A stretch of 64,000 bases of DNA from Eretmocerus hayati. Its lineage: Eukaryota; Arthropoda; Insecta; Hymenoptera; Aphelinidae. Below the pieces are notes generated by a model that was not told where the DNA came from, made no database searches, and saw nothing but the letters and a program-made list of their open reading frames with translations. The first letter of the stretch is position 1. The number at the start of each line of letters is the position of its first letter. Position numbers and translations under genes: made by a program. The stretch spans positions 58,034,454 to 58,098,453 of the forward strand of contig CM056742.1 of the NCBI GenBank assembly GCA_029851415.1, given 5' to 3'. This document shows positions 23,000-35,189 of this stretch, in pieces.

Positions 23000-25699
23000 C
23001 TGAGACAGTGGAGAGGCCTCGCCATAGTAGTGGGGGATTTTAACTCCAAAGCTCCAGCCTGGAGTGGAGGTCCAGAGGATGAAAGAGGTAACGCGCTGGA
23101 AACAACCATGGCCCAATTGGACCTGGTTTGCCTCAACGAGGTAGGAAAGGTGACATGGTACAGAGGGGCATCATCCTCAGTGCTCGACTTAACGTTTGTT
23201 ATCCCGCTTCTGATGAGACGAGTCACGAAGTGGCAGATCCTCGACTCGAAAACGCTCAGCGACCACCGCCATATCTTCTTCAAGATAGACCATGGCCGAG
23301 ATGCAGGCATAGCACGGCAAATCGGGGGAGGGCAAGTCCGCGAACTGGATGGGGAAAGCTTCAGAGAAGCAATCCTGAGAGCAGAGGACCCCGGACAAGA
23401 GCTCTCGCCGGAGGAGACGGTAACGAGCGTCATCCGGTCCATCACCCAAGCCTGCGATGGGTCCATGCCGAGGAGGAAGCAACCCCGGTTCCAGAAGAGG
23501 CAAGTATACTGGTGGAACGATGAAATCAGGGACCTTTGCCGCAGCGCAAACGCTAAGAGGAGGCGAGCGAAGCGAGCCCGCACACGTGGACGTCCATCAG
23601 TGGCAGCAGACGGAGCGGCCTACAAAGAAGCGAAGAAGCTTCTTCGGGTTGCCATCTGTCGCAGCAAATGGAAAGGCTGGTCAGAGCTATGCAGCATGGT
23701 CGATCAAGATCCGTGGGGCACACCGTACCGGGTAGTCATGAGCAGACTGCGCTTGAGAGACGGACCAACAGCGCCAACTGACAAAGAGTCAGTTCTACGG
23801 ATTGCCAGAGCACTCTACCCGAGAAGGGAGCCCAGATTCACATTCCCTGGGTTTATCTCCGAGTCAATCCCCCTCTTCACCAAAGGAGAGCTATGACGAG
23901 CCGCTACGAGATTGGCGAATGGTAAGGCCCCGGGATTGGATGGTATCCCCAATGAAGCCCTGGAAATAGTGGCTCGAGAGCAGGATACTCTGCTATTGAA
24001 GCTCTTTAATGAGTGCCTCGTTGTGGGAGTGTTTCCGAAAGTGTGGAAACGGCAGAAGCTAGTCCTCATTCCCAAGGAAAAGGGTGGAGGACCAGCGAAG
24101 CCAGCATCAAATCGGCCACTCAATATGTTGGACGACATCGGGAAGATGTATCACCACATGATCCTGAACCGGGCGGAGGAAGAGTATGAGCGTAGCGGGG
24201 GGATGTCCCCGATACAGTTTGGCTCCCGCAAGGGGCGCAGTACAATGCACGCAATAGAAAGCGTACAAGACAGAGTCCACATTGCGCATACAATGGCTCC
24301 CCAACCAGGAGGAGGGTTTTGTGCCATAATACGCTTGGATGTGAACAATGCCTTCAACACAGCAAGCTGGGAACGGATCCATAGGTCGCTAGATGGAAGA
24401 GTCCCCCCTTACCTGCTAGCAGTCATCAGCGATGGACTGCGTGACAGAGTCCTCGTATGTGACACCGATGAGAGAAAGGTTGAGCTGGAATTATCTGCAG
24501 GGCTAGCTCCAGGATCCGTGTCAGGACCGTTCGAATGGAACACGCAATACGACGAGTTCCTGAACATGAGTCTTTCAGATGGGGCAGAACTCCTTGACTT
24601 CGTGGACGATGCGGCATTAGTCGTGGTCACCGAAACCGCGTGGCAAGTGGAGTGTGTGGCCAATGAAGCTCTTTACCGCATTGGTCAATGGTTCCCTGAG
24701 TACGAGCTGAAGCTTTCCGAGCACAAGTGCGAAGCGATGCTAGTCACCAAGAGGAGGTGTTTCGAAACTCCCGTGCTCTCCATCAACGGATACGAGATTT
24801 CACTCAAGAGGGAACTCAAGTACCTTGGGGTTTGGTTTGATGACCGATGGAGCTACAAGGCACAAGCCAGAGAAGCAGCGCTGAAGGCGGACAGGGTCGG
24901 TGGCGCCCTCCAGCGGCTCATGCGAAACATTGGTGGCCCCAAGCCAAACAGAAGAGCCTTACTCAGCACCGCGAGCTATTCCATCATGCTGCACGGTGCA
25001 CCAATTTGAGGACAGGTAGCTAGAGGGTCCGTAATCGATGCAAAGCTAGGTCCAGTCCAGCGGCGTTTCGCGCTACGGACGATCAGCGCTTATTGCACGG
25101 TGTCCGACCACGCAGCCTGTGTGCTTGCGGGTACACTACCTAATCGCCTGCTTGTAGCCGAGAGAGCGCGGCTATGGAAACGCCAAGAAACCCTTAAGAG
25201 CGATGGACTCGTGCTTAACCCCACTCGTAAGGCCCTTATACGAGATGTCGAGAGGGGGGAGACCGTCGAAGAGTGGCAAAAAGAGTGGGAGAGCTCAACG
25301 AAAGGGAAATGGACGCGAAGATTGATCCCCACCATAGCCAGGTGGATCGATCGAGCTCACGGAGAACTGCATTACTGGCCGACGCAAGCGTTTAGTCGGC
25401 ATGGCTGCTTCGGAGAGTACCTGGAGCGGTTCTAGAAGAGGGAGACCCCGGTCTGTCAGATGTGTGCGGCAGACTGGGACGATGTGGAGCATGCACTCCT
25501 CCAGTGCGTGAACACAGCTGTGGAGACAGCGGAGCGCGCGAACTGGATTGGAAATCAGATCACCTCTGAGAACTTAGTGCCGTTCATGCTTCGCAGCAAA
25601 GAGACATGGGACAAAATGGCCGCCTATATCAAGCCGGCGATCACCCGAAAAGAAGAGCGAGAACGGGTATTGCAGCGCCAAGCAAGGGGCGCTGCATAG
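23000..25699 (+). pseudogene. R1-group retrotransposon polyprotein (endonuclease-RT), three nonsense mutations
   Basis: A single reading frame covers 900 codons with no frameshift. It is interrupted only by TGA at 23894-23896, TGA at 25007-25009 and TAG at 25433-25435. Domains in order: C-terminal half of the AP-like endonuclease (GDFNSKAPAWSG; LSDHRH), reverse transcriptase (GKAPGLDGIPNE; RLDVNNAFNTASW; GLAPGSVSGPFEWN; active-site FVDD), thumb, and a C-terminal zinc-knuckle-like CQMC...H...C at about 25457-25510. The wording of the RT motifs fits the R1/LOA/TRAS group; the exact clade is inference. The ATG at 22961 is not the start: its first 13 codons are antisense Penelope sequence. The true N-terminus is lost by truncation. 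Confidence 0.88.
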
Positions 25700-26059
25700 C
25701 AAACAACGACGATTCGAAGAGTGATCAATGACGACGAAGAGAGAAGACAGAAGAGCGGACACACCAAAGAACAACGCCCCATGGCTCGCAATACACATCC
25801 CACCCTGAAGTAATGCTAACGCGGTTCCGGGGTGGCTTGGTGAGATAGTGGTTAGCTGCCCCCAGTTCTGCAATGATGGCTTGCCAATATCGTAGGGCTG
25901 GAAGCAGAAGGTCTTAGCCCCCAGGGCACACGGGCATTGAATTCATGCTCATCCGGTTTACCGGGTAAGCAAAATGAGAGCGCTTATGGTCTGCCAGTGG
26001 GAGATCCATTAGGGGTGGCCTGTCATCAGATTTTTCCTCATATTCCGCTTAAAAAAAAA
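25700..26059 (+). other. R1-group element 3' UTR and A-tail
   Basis: Non-coding sequence between the final stop of the retrotransposon frame and the A(10) tract at 26051-26060. It contains no other feature I recognise. Confidence 0.7.
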
Positions 26060-26071
26060 AGTTCTCACAGT
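26060..26071. repeat. Target-site duplication, right copy
   Basis: AGTTCTCACAGT after the A-tail, identical to 22988-22999. The first A is shared with the tail, so the duplication is 11 or 12 bp. Confidence 0.85.
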
Positions 26072-26745
26072 TTATCTTATAGACTACATTTGGATTTTCG
26101 AACTCCTTCAGAGAGTCCTTGCCCAATTTCATTACTTTGTCGAGACCTTTATCAATTTATGGTATTGTGATTATATTGTAGTTTCCAAACAAATGAGTAC
26201 ATTTTCGAAAGGAACTTTCTCGGAGAGGGATGCTCACTTTTGCGAGGCAAGTCATTGTACATCTTTTTACTGAATTTTGACTATATTTCATATTTTCATG
26301 TTTCTGAAATCTTTTCTCTATACATTTTTCTATAATTCCTATAGGGTACTCACTCCTCAGGAGCAACTTCTATACGAAATTTATGGTATTTCTATGAGAC
26401 TGAGGATCTGACGGAGTGTCGGCGCGGTCAACTAAGTTGTATATAATATTTCCTTCTAGTTTAGTAGGATGGTTTGAGAGGAAATTCAAAATTCTATCAG
26501 AAGTAGTAGGTTCGTGTAACCAATCTGTGATGATCTTATTGTCTTTCCTAATGAAACTTGAAATCAAGAAAACTGATACTATCATTTTTTCCTACTTCGT
26601 GAGTGAACTTCAAACTATCATCATACTGATTGAATACATCAAGTACTATATTCATCTGTTCTTTCTTGATGCATAACACTGTATCATCCACATAACGGAA
26701 GTGAATCAGTGGCTCGCGATCGTACTGATCTCTCAGTATAATTGA
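26060..26745 (-). pseudogene. Penelope-like element: RT C-terminal part and linker
   Basis: Reading on the minus strand from 26745: IHFRYVDDTVLC holds the RT catalytic YVDD, then NDSISFLDF, then after a frameshift near 26555 DNKIITDWLHEPTTSDR and LNFLSNHP, a highly typical Penelope thumb signature, then YPIGIIEKCIEKRF and finally VVYKINCEN, the start of the GIY-YIG domain. In-frame stops occur at 26370-26372 and near 26158. The RT fingers are absent: 5' truncation lies near 26745, where the sequence changes to an EnSpm-like fragment. The remaining domain is at 22713-22999. Confidence 0.8.
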
Positions 26746-26759
26746 TATGTTTGAGTTTT

Positions 26760-27400
26760 AAGACAATCACTTTCTTTTTTTGAGCAATTGTTGAAGTGCA
26801 TCCGCTACCTGCGCGACAAATGCGGAGATGTTCACCGTATTCAATGATAAGTGTTATACCGCCTTTGTTCGTCAATTCTAAGCAGAGCATTGTATTTCCT
26901 GGGTCACAATCTTCTTTGTTGAATTCGCGAGTATTATTTCTCAAATATCTCAGCCTCCCCGCCATCCTCAAAAATTTTGTCATCGATATATTGTGTTCCA
27001 CGGAACATGTCAGCTAAAACTGCATCAAAAGAATAAAAATAAAAGCAGAACATGCCCACAGTGCTCCGAATAATTCTACGAACCTGATTACGTGGAGTGG
27101 AAGATGTACGTTCGCTCTCATGGATTCTCCTCCATGAAGCTCGACGATTCGGCCAACAAATAGATCAAAAGCTTCCTTGACACGCTTCAACCATTTGCAG
27201 ATACTCTATCTCTGAGGCAGAGAGTCAACCCATAAACGAAGAGAAACCAGTGATTATAGTATTTCTTGTCCATCAATCCACAAAGACAAGGTAGGGAATA
27301 GTAGATTGCAATACCTTGCAACGTCTGCAATTTTCAGATAATTTTAAAGTTGTAGAAATAAGCATTTTCAGTCAGCCACTTGAACAGATGACCATCAGAC
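26760..27400 (-). pseudogene. EnSpm/CMC-like transposon protein fragment (DUF4218-like)
   Basis: Minus-strand reading from about 27330 gives IYYSLPCLCGLMDKKYYNHW, then LFVYGLTLCLRDRV, then after a frame change LFVGRIVELHGGESMRANVH, LPLHVIRFVELFGALW and ACSAF. The pattern YYNHW...LF..G..ILL ... LYG...M..NVHLLLHL...V...GPLW..SAF is the conserved region of transposon proteins related to the plant DUF4218 domain, as I remember that family. A further coding-like stretch (FRGTQYIDDKIFEDGG) continues to about 26900. Several frameshifts and stops make this a relic. It abuts the truncated end of the Penelope-like fragment. Confidence 0.5.
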
Positions 27401-28703
27401 AAGTCGCGTAAGTAGAATCATCCATGTATGGTGTGGTAAATACTAATATTAACAACTGTATATTCGATCATTGTGAATTAATCGATGCACTAATACTAGA
27501 AGCCATTTTCACGCGACGATTGTGGGATACGAAATGTATATGTCTGGTCAGCTATATTTTACACCCTTCCTACGACGAACGGTCACCGATATATCGATAC
27601 TAATAGCTGACCAATCAATTCAAATTTGCGGTGCCATCTTTATTAGTGTGCATGAATACGCGTGTCTATGAAATCATCCAGTCGAGCCGCCGAAATTGGT
27701 CTTGAAGAAGGGATCTGGCGAGCTCGGGCATATAGTAAGTCGACGGACGAGTGCGCGGTCACTTGCGCTGGAACTACAGCAAATCAGCAACCAAAAATCC
27801 TATACGCCTGTATCGAGAGCGTCATCAGGTCTCCCCAAGACCAATGTGAGTCCAAAAATTTAGAATATCTAAGTGGTCCGCTTCGGCGATCACGCGGATT
27901 CAAACATCGCGACCCTCTTTGGATCGGGATGAATAGTCAACCTGGCGACTATTTATGATTCAAGGCGGGACAGAAATTAATTCAAACACGAACGTGGGGA
28001 AATTTCATGCATCAGACCCAATTGGGCAAGCCGAACCGATCGTCCCTATAACCAGGATGAGGTTCAGACTCACGAGAAGCCGACATAACGCAGTGGTCTG
28101 ATGCCGGTTCTGTTTTCATGTAAAATCACCCGTGTATACGCGTAGAAATCCAACTATCAAACAAATGAAATCTGTTCGTTCGGTCCACGATGAATATGCG
28201 TGATTTTAAAATCTCTTGTGTCTTGAAAATACAAGACACACGCGAGAAGGGCTCAAATTCACTTTCCATGCGTACTGATGCGTACTGATTTAGAAAAATG
28301 TTACAGATAGACGTATTATTTCATAAATCCAAATGAGTCGAACTGAGGATAAGAGTCACATTGTCGGCCATAGAGAAAATCAACAAAAATGATAAATATC
28401 AATTCTATCACACGATCGAGATCGTGGTTTTGAATTGTGTACAATCAAATCTTGAAGTAGAATTCAAATCATTATATAATTCATCGGAATGAAATCATGG
28501 TCAAGCGAACCAAACTCCATCCATGGGAAAATACCCAATACTCCAATTCACAGAATATATTTTTCAGTATTTTCAGGCCCTCCTTTGGCAATCGAGTTTT
28601 CATTCATAGAACCAATTATATACATATAAGATGCACCATTCTAAGTAGTTTTTGCATTAGAATAACTTTTTCAATACACTGTGCGTAAAAGTGCACTTTG
28701 CGC
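27401..28703. other. No recognised gene
   Basis: The longest frame (98 codons at 27662-27958, plus) has no recognisable motif and no splice context. Nothing else is supported. Confidence 0.4.
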
Positions 28704-28856
28704 ACAGTTTGTCGACTTTACTCACAGTTTATCGAAAAGTATAGTTAGATACACGGGCGTAAAACCTATTATTCGCATCCTCGTGATGATTCCGACCCTC
28801 GCCTGCGGCTCGGGCCGGAAACCCATCACTCGGGCCTGAATAAAACATTTTACGCC
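28704..28856. mobile_element. Small palindromic element with GGCGTAAAA termini
   Basis: The 101 bp core at 28756-28856 begins GGCGTAAAA and ends TTTTACGCC, with an internal GC-rich foldback around CTCGCCTGCGGCTCGGG. The adjoining 28704-28750 (TTACTCACAGTTTATCGAAA) recurs inverted at 44235-44277. A related relic (CCTCACCTACGGCTTGG ... ACCATTCGC) lies near 32450. These look like members of one MITE family. Confidence 0.5.
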
Positions 28857-29427
28857 TTGTATCGAAATGTACTATTATTGCACCAGCTATAGTGATTACC
28901 TGCATGATATATTTTAGCTGTCGATTCCATAGAAATCGACCTTCGTTTGATCAAATACTTGTCTCAGGCGACGGCGTTATTATGTTTCATGATCTAATCG
29001 AGTAGTAGACTCGATGACTCACAATTTAAGCCAAGGTGCGTATAATTATCACTTACCAAACTTGAGAACAAGCGATCTGATCGATTGAATCGTTGTATTC
29101 AGTGAAATGACTGAATTAGAGCTTCATTATTATATGATTCATCCTGTGTGCATGTTTGTTGCTCACAGTTTTTGATATAAGTAACTCGTGGTCGTAGTAT
29201 GCTCTTTTAGCATTGGACAGCTAGAGTGCAGTATTCCCTAAGATCCAGTCCCCGATCGGTGTATTAGAAGTACGAGGATTTCAATTGATCTAAGCAGTAG
29301 AAACGTGAGTATATCTGGATGTTCGAGAGGAAGCAGCCAAGCTGAGATCCAGTGCCGAATAATATTTTATGCCACTCGTTTGCTCGGATAGATATATATA
29401 TATGTCGCTGCCAATGTGTCCACTCTG

Positions 29428-29485
29428 GGCTTTGTATAGATCGCCCGGGGAATCTATAGAATCCCCGGGCATTCTATACAAAGCC
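29428..29485. repeat. 58 bp near-perfect hairpin
   Basis: GGCTTTGTATAGA..GCCCGGGGA pairs with its inverted copy (22 of 24 positions) around a 10-base loop, ATCTATAGAA. A related imperfect motif (TATAGATTACCCAGGGATTC) follows at about 29543-29566. It could be a foldback remnant or small hairpin RNA; nothing else indicates transcription. Confidence 0.55.
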
Positions 29486-29739
29486 GGGTCATGTGTTCAA
29501 TGAGCGTTCATCGAACATATTGCCATCCTCCGAACGGGAATTCTATAGATTACCCAGGGATTCTATACAATGCTCGACGCTGCTTGGGCGATGTGTTCAA
29601 GAATCCTCAAAGGAGATGGGAAGTTTCACATCCAGTTGGTCAAGCAGTATTCTCAAGTGAACAACTGGATGAAATATATTTGTGAAACAATCGTTGCATA
29701 ATAATAATGAATCAATCATAATAATAATAAAGTCACAAC

Positions 29740-30521
29740 CTCATCTGGCAGCCACTTCAGTTGAACCTCTGGTTGAAACTACCAAACTAATAAGAGAATT
29801 AATTCAAAAAGAATAAAAATCATTGACTGTGCCTGTTACACCACCAGCGCCTAAAGTGAATTCGAGCACAAGTGCTCCAATTACAATTGCGCAAATGACA
29901 GATGCTATGGCAGAAATGTTTGATCAGAAACTCAAATCATTCAAGCCACAAACTTCAAATTCATCGGCGGATAAACCCGCAACAAGCCAGCAACAAAATA
30001 AATCAGATGGTGACAAACCTCAATCAAATACGGTCTTCAAACCTAAACCGGTCATTAAAAGCGACCATCAAAGAACCTGGTCCTGGTCCTAAAAGCAGAT
30101 TCTGCTGGAACTGCTCTTGGCCTGGGTACACCAAAAATGACTGGCCTGAATGCCAAAAAAAGGAGGAGGAGGCGACTAGGTAAGGCCTCTACCGCCCCTC
30201 TAGAGGATATGGCCTCTGGTAATGGGTTGGTCAGTGACCAACAGCCAGCCACGAAACCAGGACTATATTCGACGGACTACAAGAGTCCACCATCTGATTA
30301 TGACAATGAGAAGCCACTGAGCGATCATCCTCGCTGGTGGCTCAAAACAAACTTAGGAAATGCCTGTGTACGTGCTCTCTACGACACTGGCGCATCAAGA
30401 ACATCTGTCGGACCAATCGGTCTACAAATTGCTGCTGCAATTGGAGTCCGTGTGTCGCCCTCATGGTGGAAAGTAGATAAGGTGTGCTCAGTTGGAGGAC
30501 GAGTTTTCGTCCGCTTTGCGC
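29740..30521 (+). pseudogene. Ty3/gypsy gag 3' part and start of protease
   Basis: Coding-like sequence shifts through three frames (changes near 30058 and 30180). It contains a nucleocapsid zinc knuckle in decayed form (CWNCSWPGYTKNDWPEC, where the expected His is Tyr and a Cys is Trp) and then the aspartic-protease active site in ALYDTGASRTSVGP. Upstream capsid sequence and a 5' LTR are not recognisable, so the 5' end is truncated near 29740. The protease is cut by the P-superfamily insertion and resumes after 37950. Confidence 0.75.
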
Positions 30522-30651
30522 AGCCCACTGTCAGCCATCTTGGTTGTTTGAATTAGCAGACGAGTCTCGCCGTAACTGTCGTAAACACACGTTCCTCGAG
30601 CCCTCCGCATTGGTTTTTGTCGTGAATGTTTAATGGTTTTTCGAATAAATA

Positions 30652-31934
30652 ATGCCTCGCTGTACAGTATATTCGTGTGGAAATCATGATGGGGCTCCTG
30701 GGTGCAAGGGTATCAAGTATTTTCGTGTGCCTAAGGCTCCGAAAGGAGCTGCCGAGCAGTGGATCGACTTTTGTGGTCATGACGTATCACACGTCAAAGA
30801 CGGTGAGCGATTTGATTTCTTTTATCTTCTTTCGACAATTGAGCCTGCAATTGAATTATGAAATAGTGCATACATTGTTTCTTAAAATATGTGTATGTTA
30901 ATTCTTCAGTGCGGATATGCTCGGCTCACTTTCAATCAAAATTCATCATCCAACAGCCACGAGAGTTTTATGACTTCCCTAAGTGTGTCCTGGAAAAAGG
31001 AGCAATCCCAACTTTAAAACCAATCAATCAGCTAAGGTGAGCCGCATATTTTTTGGTATGATTCTCTTATTTCTCATTTCTACAGAGTCGTGAAAGGTAC
31101 CTCTTGTTTGTAGAACAAAAATGAGACGAAAGCGAAAAGCATTCAATGATGTTACCTCTGATTTCAATGTATCAGTGACTAGAGAAACCATTGAAAAGCA
31201 ATCAACAATTTGGAAGGAAGGGTAACACTCATTCTTAATAATTTCATCTTGACACGATGACATTCAGAAAATATTTGATGGACATCACGCAAACCATTGA
31301 CTTTTCTGTTGGCAGAGTTGCATGTATCAATGCAGATATTGAACCTGTGAGAAACAATTATATGAATGTGAAAAGGGCAAAAAGTGATAGTAATGTGGAA
31401 CTATGTGAACAACCTGTCATTGCAGCAGAGCACGCTCACAGCAAATCATCTAGTTTCGGAGAAACGAATCAGAGCTCTCAATTAAATGACCAGCAATGTA
31501 ATGTTTCTGAGACTCTTAGAACTATGTGTTATGAATACTGTGATCCTGCAAAAGGTGAAGCCGTAACAGTATTAAATAATGTATCTTCTGCTAAGCAATG
31601 TGTTGATGTGAGGTTAGTATCTTACGTATCATGGTACCATATTACGTATAATCCTTAGGTCGAGTTCTAAATTCTTTCAAGAATGGTGTTCACATTATCT
31701 TATCCAATACAACTTCTCTGTTTTCAGAATTAGTTCACATGATTTTCAAATGAGTGGCATAGTTGACTCAGACTATCAGTTGCATAATGAGACTGTTGGA
31801 TTAGATTCGGCTGGTAATGAATGTGAGGGAATGACCAATACCACTCATCCTCTGTCGTGCGAATCAGAGATTCCATTGCATAACACCCAAAATTCCTTTG
31901 TAAATATATGTGACCCAACTGGGAAAACCGATAC
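30652..31934 (+). pseudogene. P/THAP transposase, exons 1-5 (THAP domain and linker)
   Basis: Predicted exons: 30652-30802, 30910-31036, 31114-31221, 31268-31612 and 31728-31934, all with GT...AG borders and consistent phase (for example GAC-G|TG-CGG across intron 1). Exons 1-2 encode a complete C2CH THAP zinc finger: MPRCTVYSCGNH at the N-terminus (Cys4, Cys9), the FRVPKAP segment, W-x-F, and RICSAHF supplying the last Cys and His. THAP domains bind the transposon ends. The downstream exons are acidic, Ser/Asn-rich and unrecognised. No stop interrupts this part, so the lesions lie further on. Confidence 0.7.
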
Positions 31935-33387
31935 GTAAGTAATTTTTTGCAATGTTTGGCCTATCGCTTGTATAAACTTGAAAATGGGTAGAACACAGTT
32001 CTGCATTTGTTGTTGAAGAAAGTCCCTTCTAAACAAGAGTGGGGCATGGGAGCTTTTTCAATTGAGTTACACTGTGATTGAAAGAGTTATGTGAGTGCTT
32101 TTTGTGGGAAATGTTGTTATGCTAGAATATCAGCTTAAAAGTCAGCTCCCAATTCATCAACTCATTTGTAGCGGCTGACATGAATGTTATGCCTTTAACT
32201 CCAACTAGATGACAGTAGGCAGGAAGTGCTTCATATTCACTGACAAGGTTGTGAAGGGACAATGTAGTTAGGGAACTATTCAAAGAGGGTGCATAACGTT
32301 ATTTTGAAATCCTGTTTGAATAACTATGGATAGCTGAACACCCACACTCACATGTATTTTGTGCAATTTTCCGAGGTTTGGGTGCTAACAAAATTGCATG
32401 AAATAGTATTCGTGCCTTTCACAAGTTTCACCGCTTTTGAGCGATTATTTTGATCCTCACCTACGGCTTGGACTGAAAACCATTCGCTTATAAGCGAGCT
32501 ACTACAACCTCGCAATTGGGGGAGGGGGAGCCTACTAAGATCTATGAAAAAACAGCAGTGTCACCAGTTTTTGGGATAAATCTTTCGACCTCTTTTACTT
32601 TATTGCCTATTTTATATCTTGTAACACCCCCTACACGGATTACGAAAACCATACGATGGTTTTTACAAAATTATTAGAGAAACTCATAGGATAATCAGAT
32701 CGATTTGTCGACTTATGTAGCACTATTTACATCTTACTTTTGGCCACACTTCCCAATTTTTGAGTTAAAATGCCTTCGAGCCTCGAAAGATGACGACTTG
32801 AGTGAACAATAACAGGCATGCCTCCCACTTTAGATCAATGAATACATCTAAGCCGTGGGAAAATAGCACAAGTATTGATAAAATACCATTAGAAAATCGT
32901 GAGTATATGACTATTTTGTAATGTTTCTTTCTCACTTTCAAAATTTCTTTACTATCCTGGTAGATATTCTAAACTGAACTGAGGAGTATTTCTGGAATTT
33001 TTCTATAATGTCGTCATTCCTCGAGTTAGGGGGGGGGGCGCTTTTACCCCAAAAAACAGAACTCTGATTTGAAGAAATATAACTATTCCTACATAAATCG
33101 ATGAATTGATAAATTGATTTGGATATCCTTAAGTGTACCTTTCATGATTCTGCGCAAGATATTGCATGGGTTTCGCAACGCGTTGAGGGAGTTACGAGAT
33201 AAATGTAAACCGGGTCACACAAAATCTCCCTCAAAACTGATTCAGCCACTGTTTTTATATCAAGAAAAGACGCATAAGAATAGATCTTCAGCCCCCGGAA
33301 ATATGGGGACAAAGTCAAAGAATGGGGTGGCACCTATCCTCAAGACAATATCCGAAATAACCCTGAAAACGCCAAAAAGCATTTTCA
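31935..33387. other. Predicted intron of the P/THAP transposase
   Basis: Opens with the strong donor GTAAGTAA at 31935. It contains a MITE relic near 32450 and a G-run at 33028. The acceptor is probably one of two CAG sites at 33385-33398, but neither joins exon 5 in frame, so an extra small exon (perhaps within 33114-33380) or a further mutation is likely. Confidence 0.45.
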
Positions 33388-35189
33388 GTGTTATTTCAGA
33401 CAGTAATGATTACAAAGAAGAACAGATCTAAGAATACTCAAATCGAACCATTTCATCCTTACAGTTTATCTGGTGCCTCACAGACTGATAACGTCATCAA
33501 TGATGACTCAATGAAGATGGGAAATGAAGAGCTTAAAAAGGAGAATTCGATTCTGAAAGAGCAACTAGGTGAGATGAAGGAAACTATCAAGAAAATGAAT
33601 CAAAAAATGAGGCAACAAGAGAAACAACAAAGCAAGCTTGTTGAGCAAAAAGTGTATGACATACTCAGGCCCATATTTACGATCGGGCAGATAAAACGAT
33701 TGCTGTATCCTGATAAAAAACATGTCAAGTGGTCACCAGAGGATATAGCTTCGGCTATAGCGCTCAGAAGTGTGAGCCCCAAAGCTTATAGATATTTGAG
33801 GAAGAAAAAAACTCCTCTGCCAGCGTTATCAACTTTGAGGCGATGGGCTGCAACAGTCAATGTTGAACCAGGATTAATTGAGCCCGTGATTGAAAATATG
33901 AAGGCTAAAAGCAGTAAACTCACAGATCTGCAGAAAGTATGCTCCATAAGTTTTGATGAGGTTTATTGCTCGCTAGAAATTGAGATTGACCGTGAGAAGG
34001 AAAAAGTAATAGGACCACACAAAAGGATACAAGTTGGAATAGCTCGTGGTATCTTTAGTTCGTGGAAGCAAGTGATCTATTATGGCTATGACGAACCCTT
34101 GACAGAAGACTCGGTAAAGAATGTAGTGTCAAAATTGCACGATGCTGGATACGTCGTGGTCGCATTGACAACTGATCTTGGCTCATCCAACCAAGGCTTG
34201 TGGAGGAATCTCGGAATCAACGCAGAAAACGACGATCGCTGTTGGTTTCCGCACCCAAAAGACCCAGGTCTTTGTCTTTGCCGATGCCCCGCATATGTTG
34301 AAACTCATAAGAAACAATTTTATAGATCATCAGCTAGTTGTGTATGAGGATGTTATCGATAAGCGAATCGTTGACGACATATTAGTATCCAATAATGGAG
34401 AAATTAAGATCGCTCCCAAGTTGAATCAAAGCCTGTTGGATGTCAAGTCTGCGGAGAGGCAAAATGTTTCTAAGGCTGCTCATCTCATGTCAAGTCATAC
34501 TGCTGCGGCTATCAAGTGGTTTGGGCAGAATGGATATTACAAGCGGCCTCATAACTGGATCCGTGGTGCCGATTACATCAAAACAACCGACAGTTGGTTC
34601 GATCTCATGAACAGCAAACAAAAATTTGGGGAGAATGTCACTGCCAATGCCTATGGGGTTAATTTGACTGAGCAGAATGAACTGCTAGATCAAATGAGCG
34701 ATATGATGAAAAACACCAGGGTTGGCAATCATTAAACGCTTCTGCCTTTCCAGAAGGGAGTGATTGTGAGCAACAATTCTTTGAAGCGTCTGTTGCCGTA
34801 TCTCCAAGAAAAATATAGCTCCAGCTCTCCTAAAATAGAATATATAATGACCTATCGGCTGAACCAAGATGTTCTTGAGAACTTTTTTTCGTACGTGAGG
34901 GGCATGGGAACCACCAATGTGAAATTTTCTGGACTCCAATTCAAATACAGGTTGAAGTGGTACATCTTGGGCAAGCATAGCTATGACATGTTCACAGACA
35001 AACGAAATACTGAAGATGACGTTGAATCATCATTGATTGATGCTACCTCGTTTCATCGTGAATCGCATCTCTACGATAAGGAGTTGATGGTAGATATCCT
35101 TGGAGATACACACGGAGACGAGCAAACGGCTTGGCTTGAGGGTTGTTTCAGTAGCGATGCAATCGACGACGGATCTGATGACGATGAAG
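33388..35189 (+). pseudogene. P/THAP transposase, coiled coil and catalytic core
   Basis: Encodes a coiled coil (EELKKENSILKEQLGEMKET and following), then the P-type catalytic domain: SISFDEVYCSLEIE with the first catalytic Asp, ALTTDLGSSNQGLWRNLGI, then FADAPHMLKLIRN, and the C-terminal LNQDVLENFFSYVRG segment typical of P and THAP9 proteins. A one-base frameshift lies near 34265 (just after HPKDP) and a TAA stop at 34733-34735 breaks the frame again. The exon ends at donor 35190 (G|GTATTG), which leaves phase 1 and joins the exon at 36742 to read DVGLPEIDYV. Product inactive as it stands. Confidence 0.82.

Larger units (their letters stand above)
23000..26059 (+). mobile_element. R1-group non-LTR retrotransposon, 5' truncated
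   Basis: The insertion is ~3.06 kb, begins mid-way through the endonuclease domain, and ends in a ten-base A-tail after a ~350 bp 3' UTR. It is flanked by perfect 12 bp duplications. These are the standard marks of target-primed reverse transcription. It lies inside, and antisense to, a Penelope-like element whose reading frame can be followed on both sides. Confidence 0.9.
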
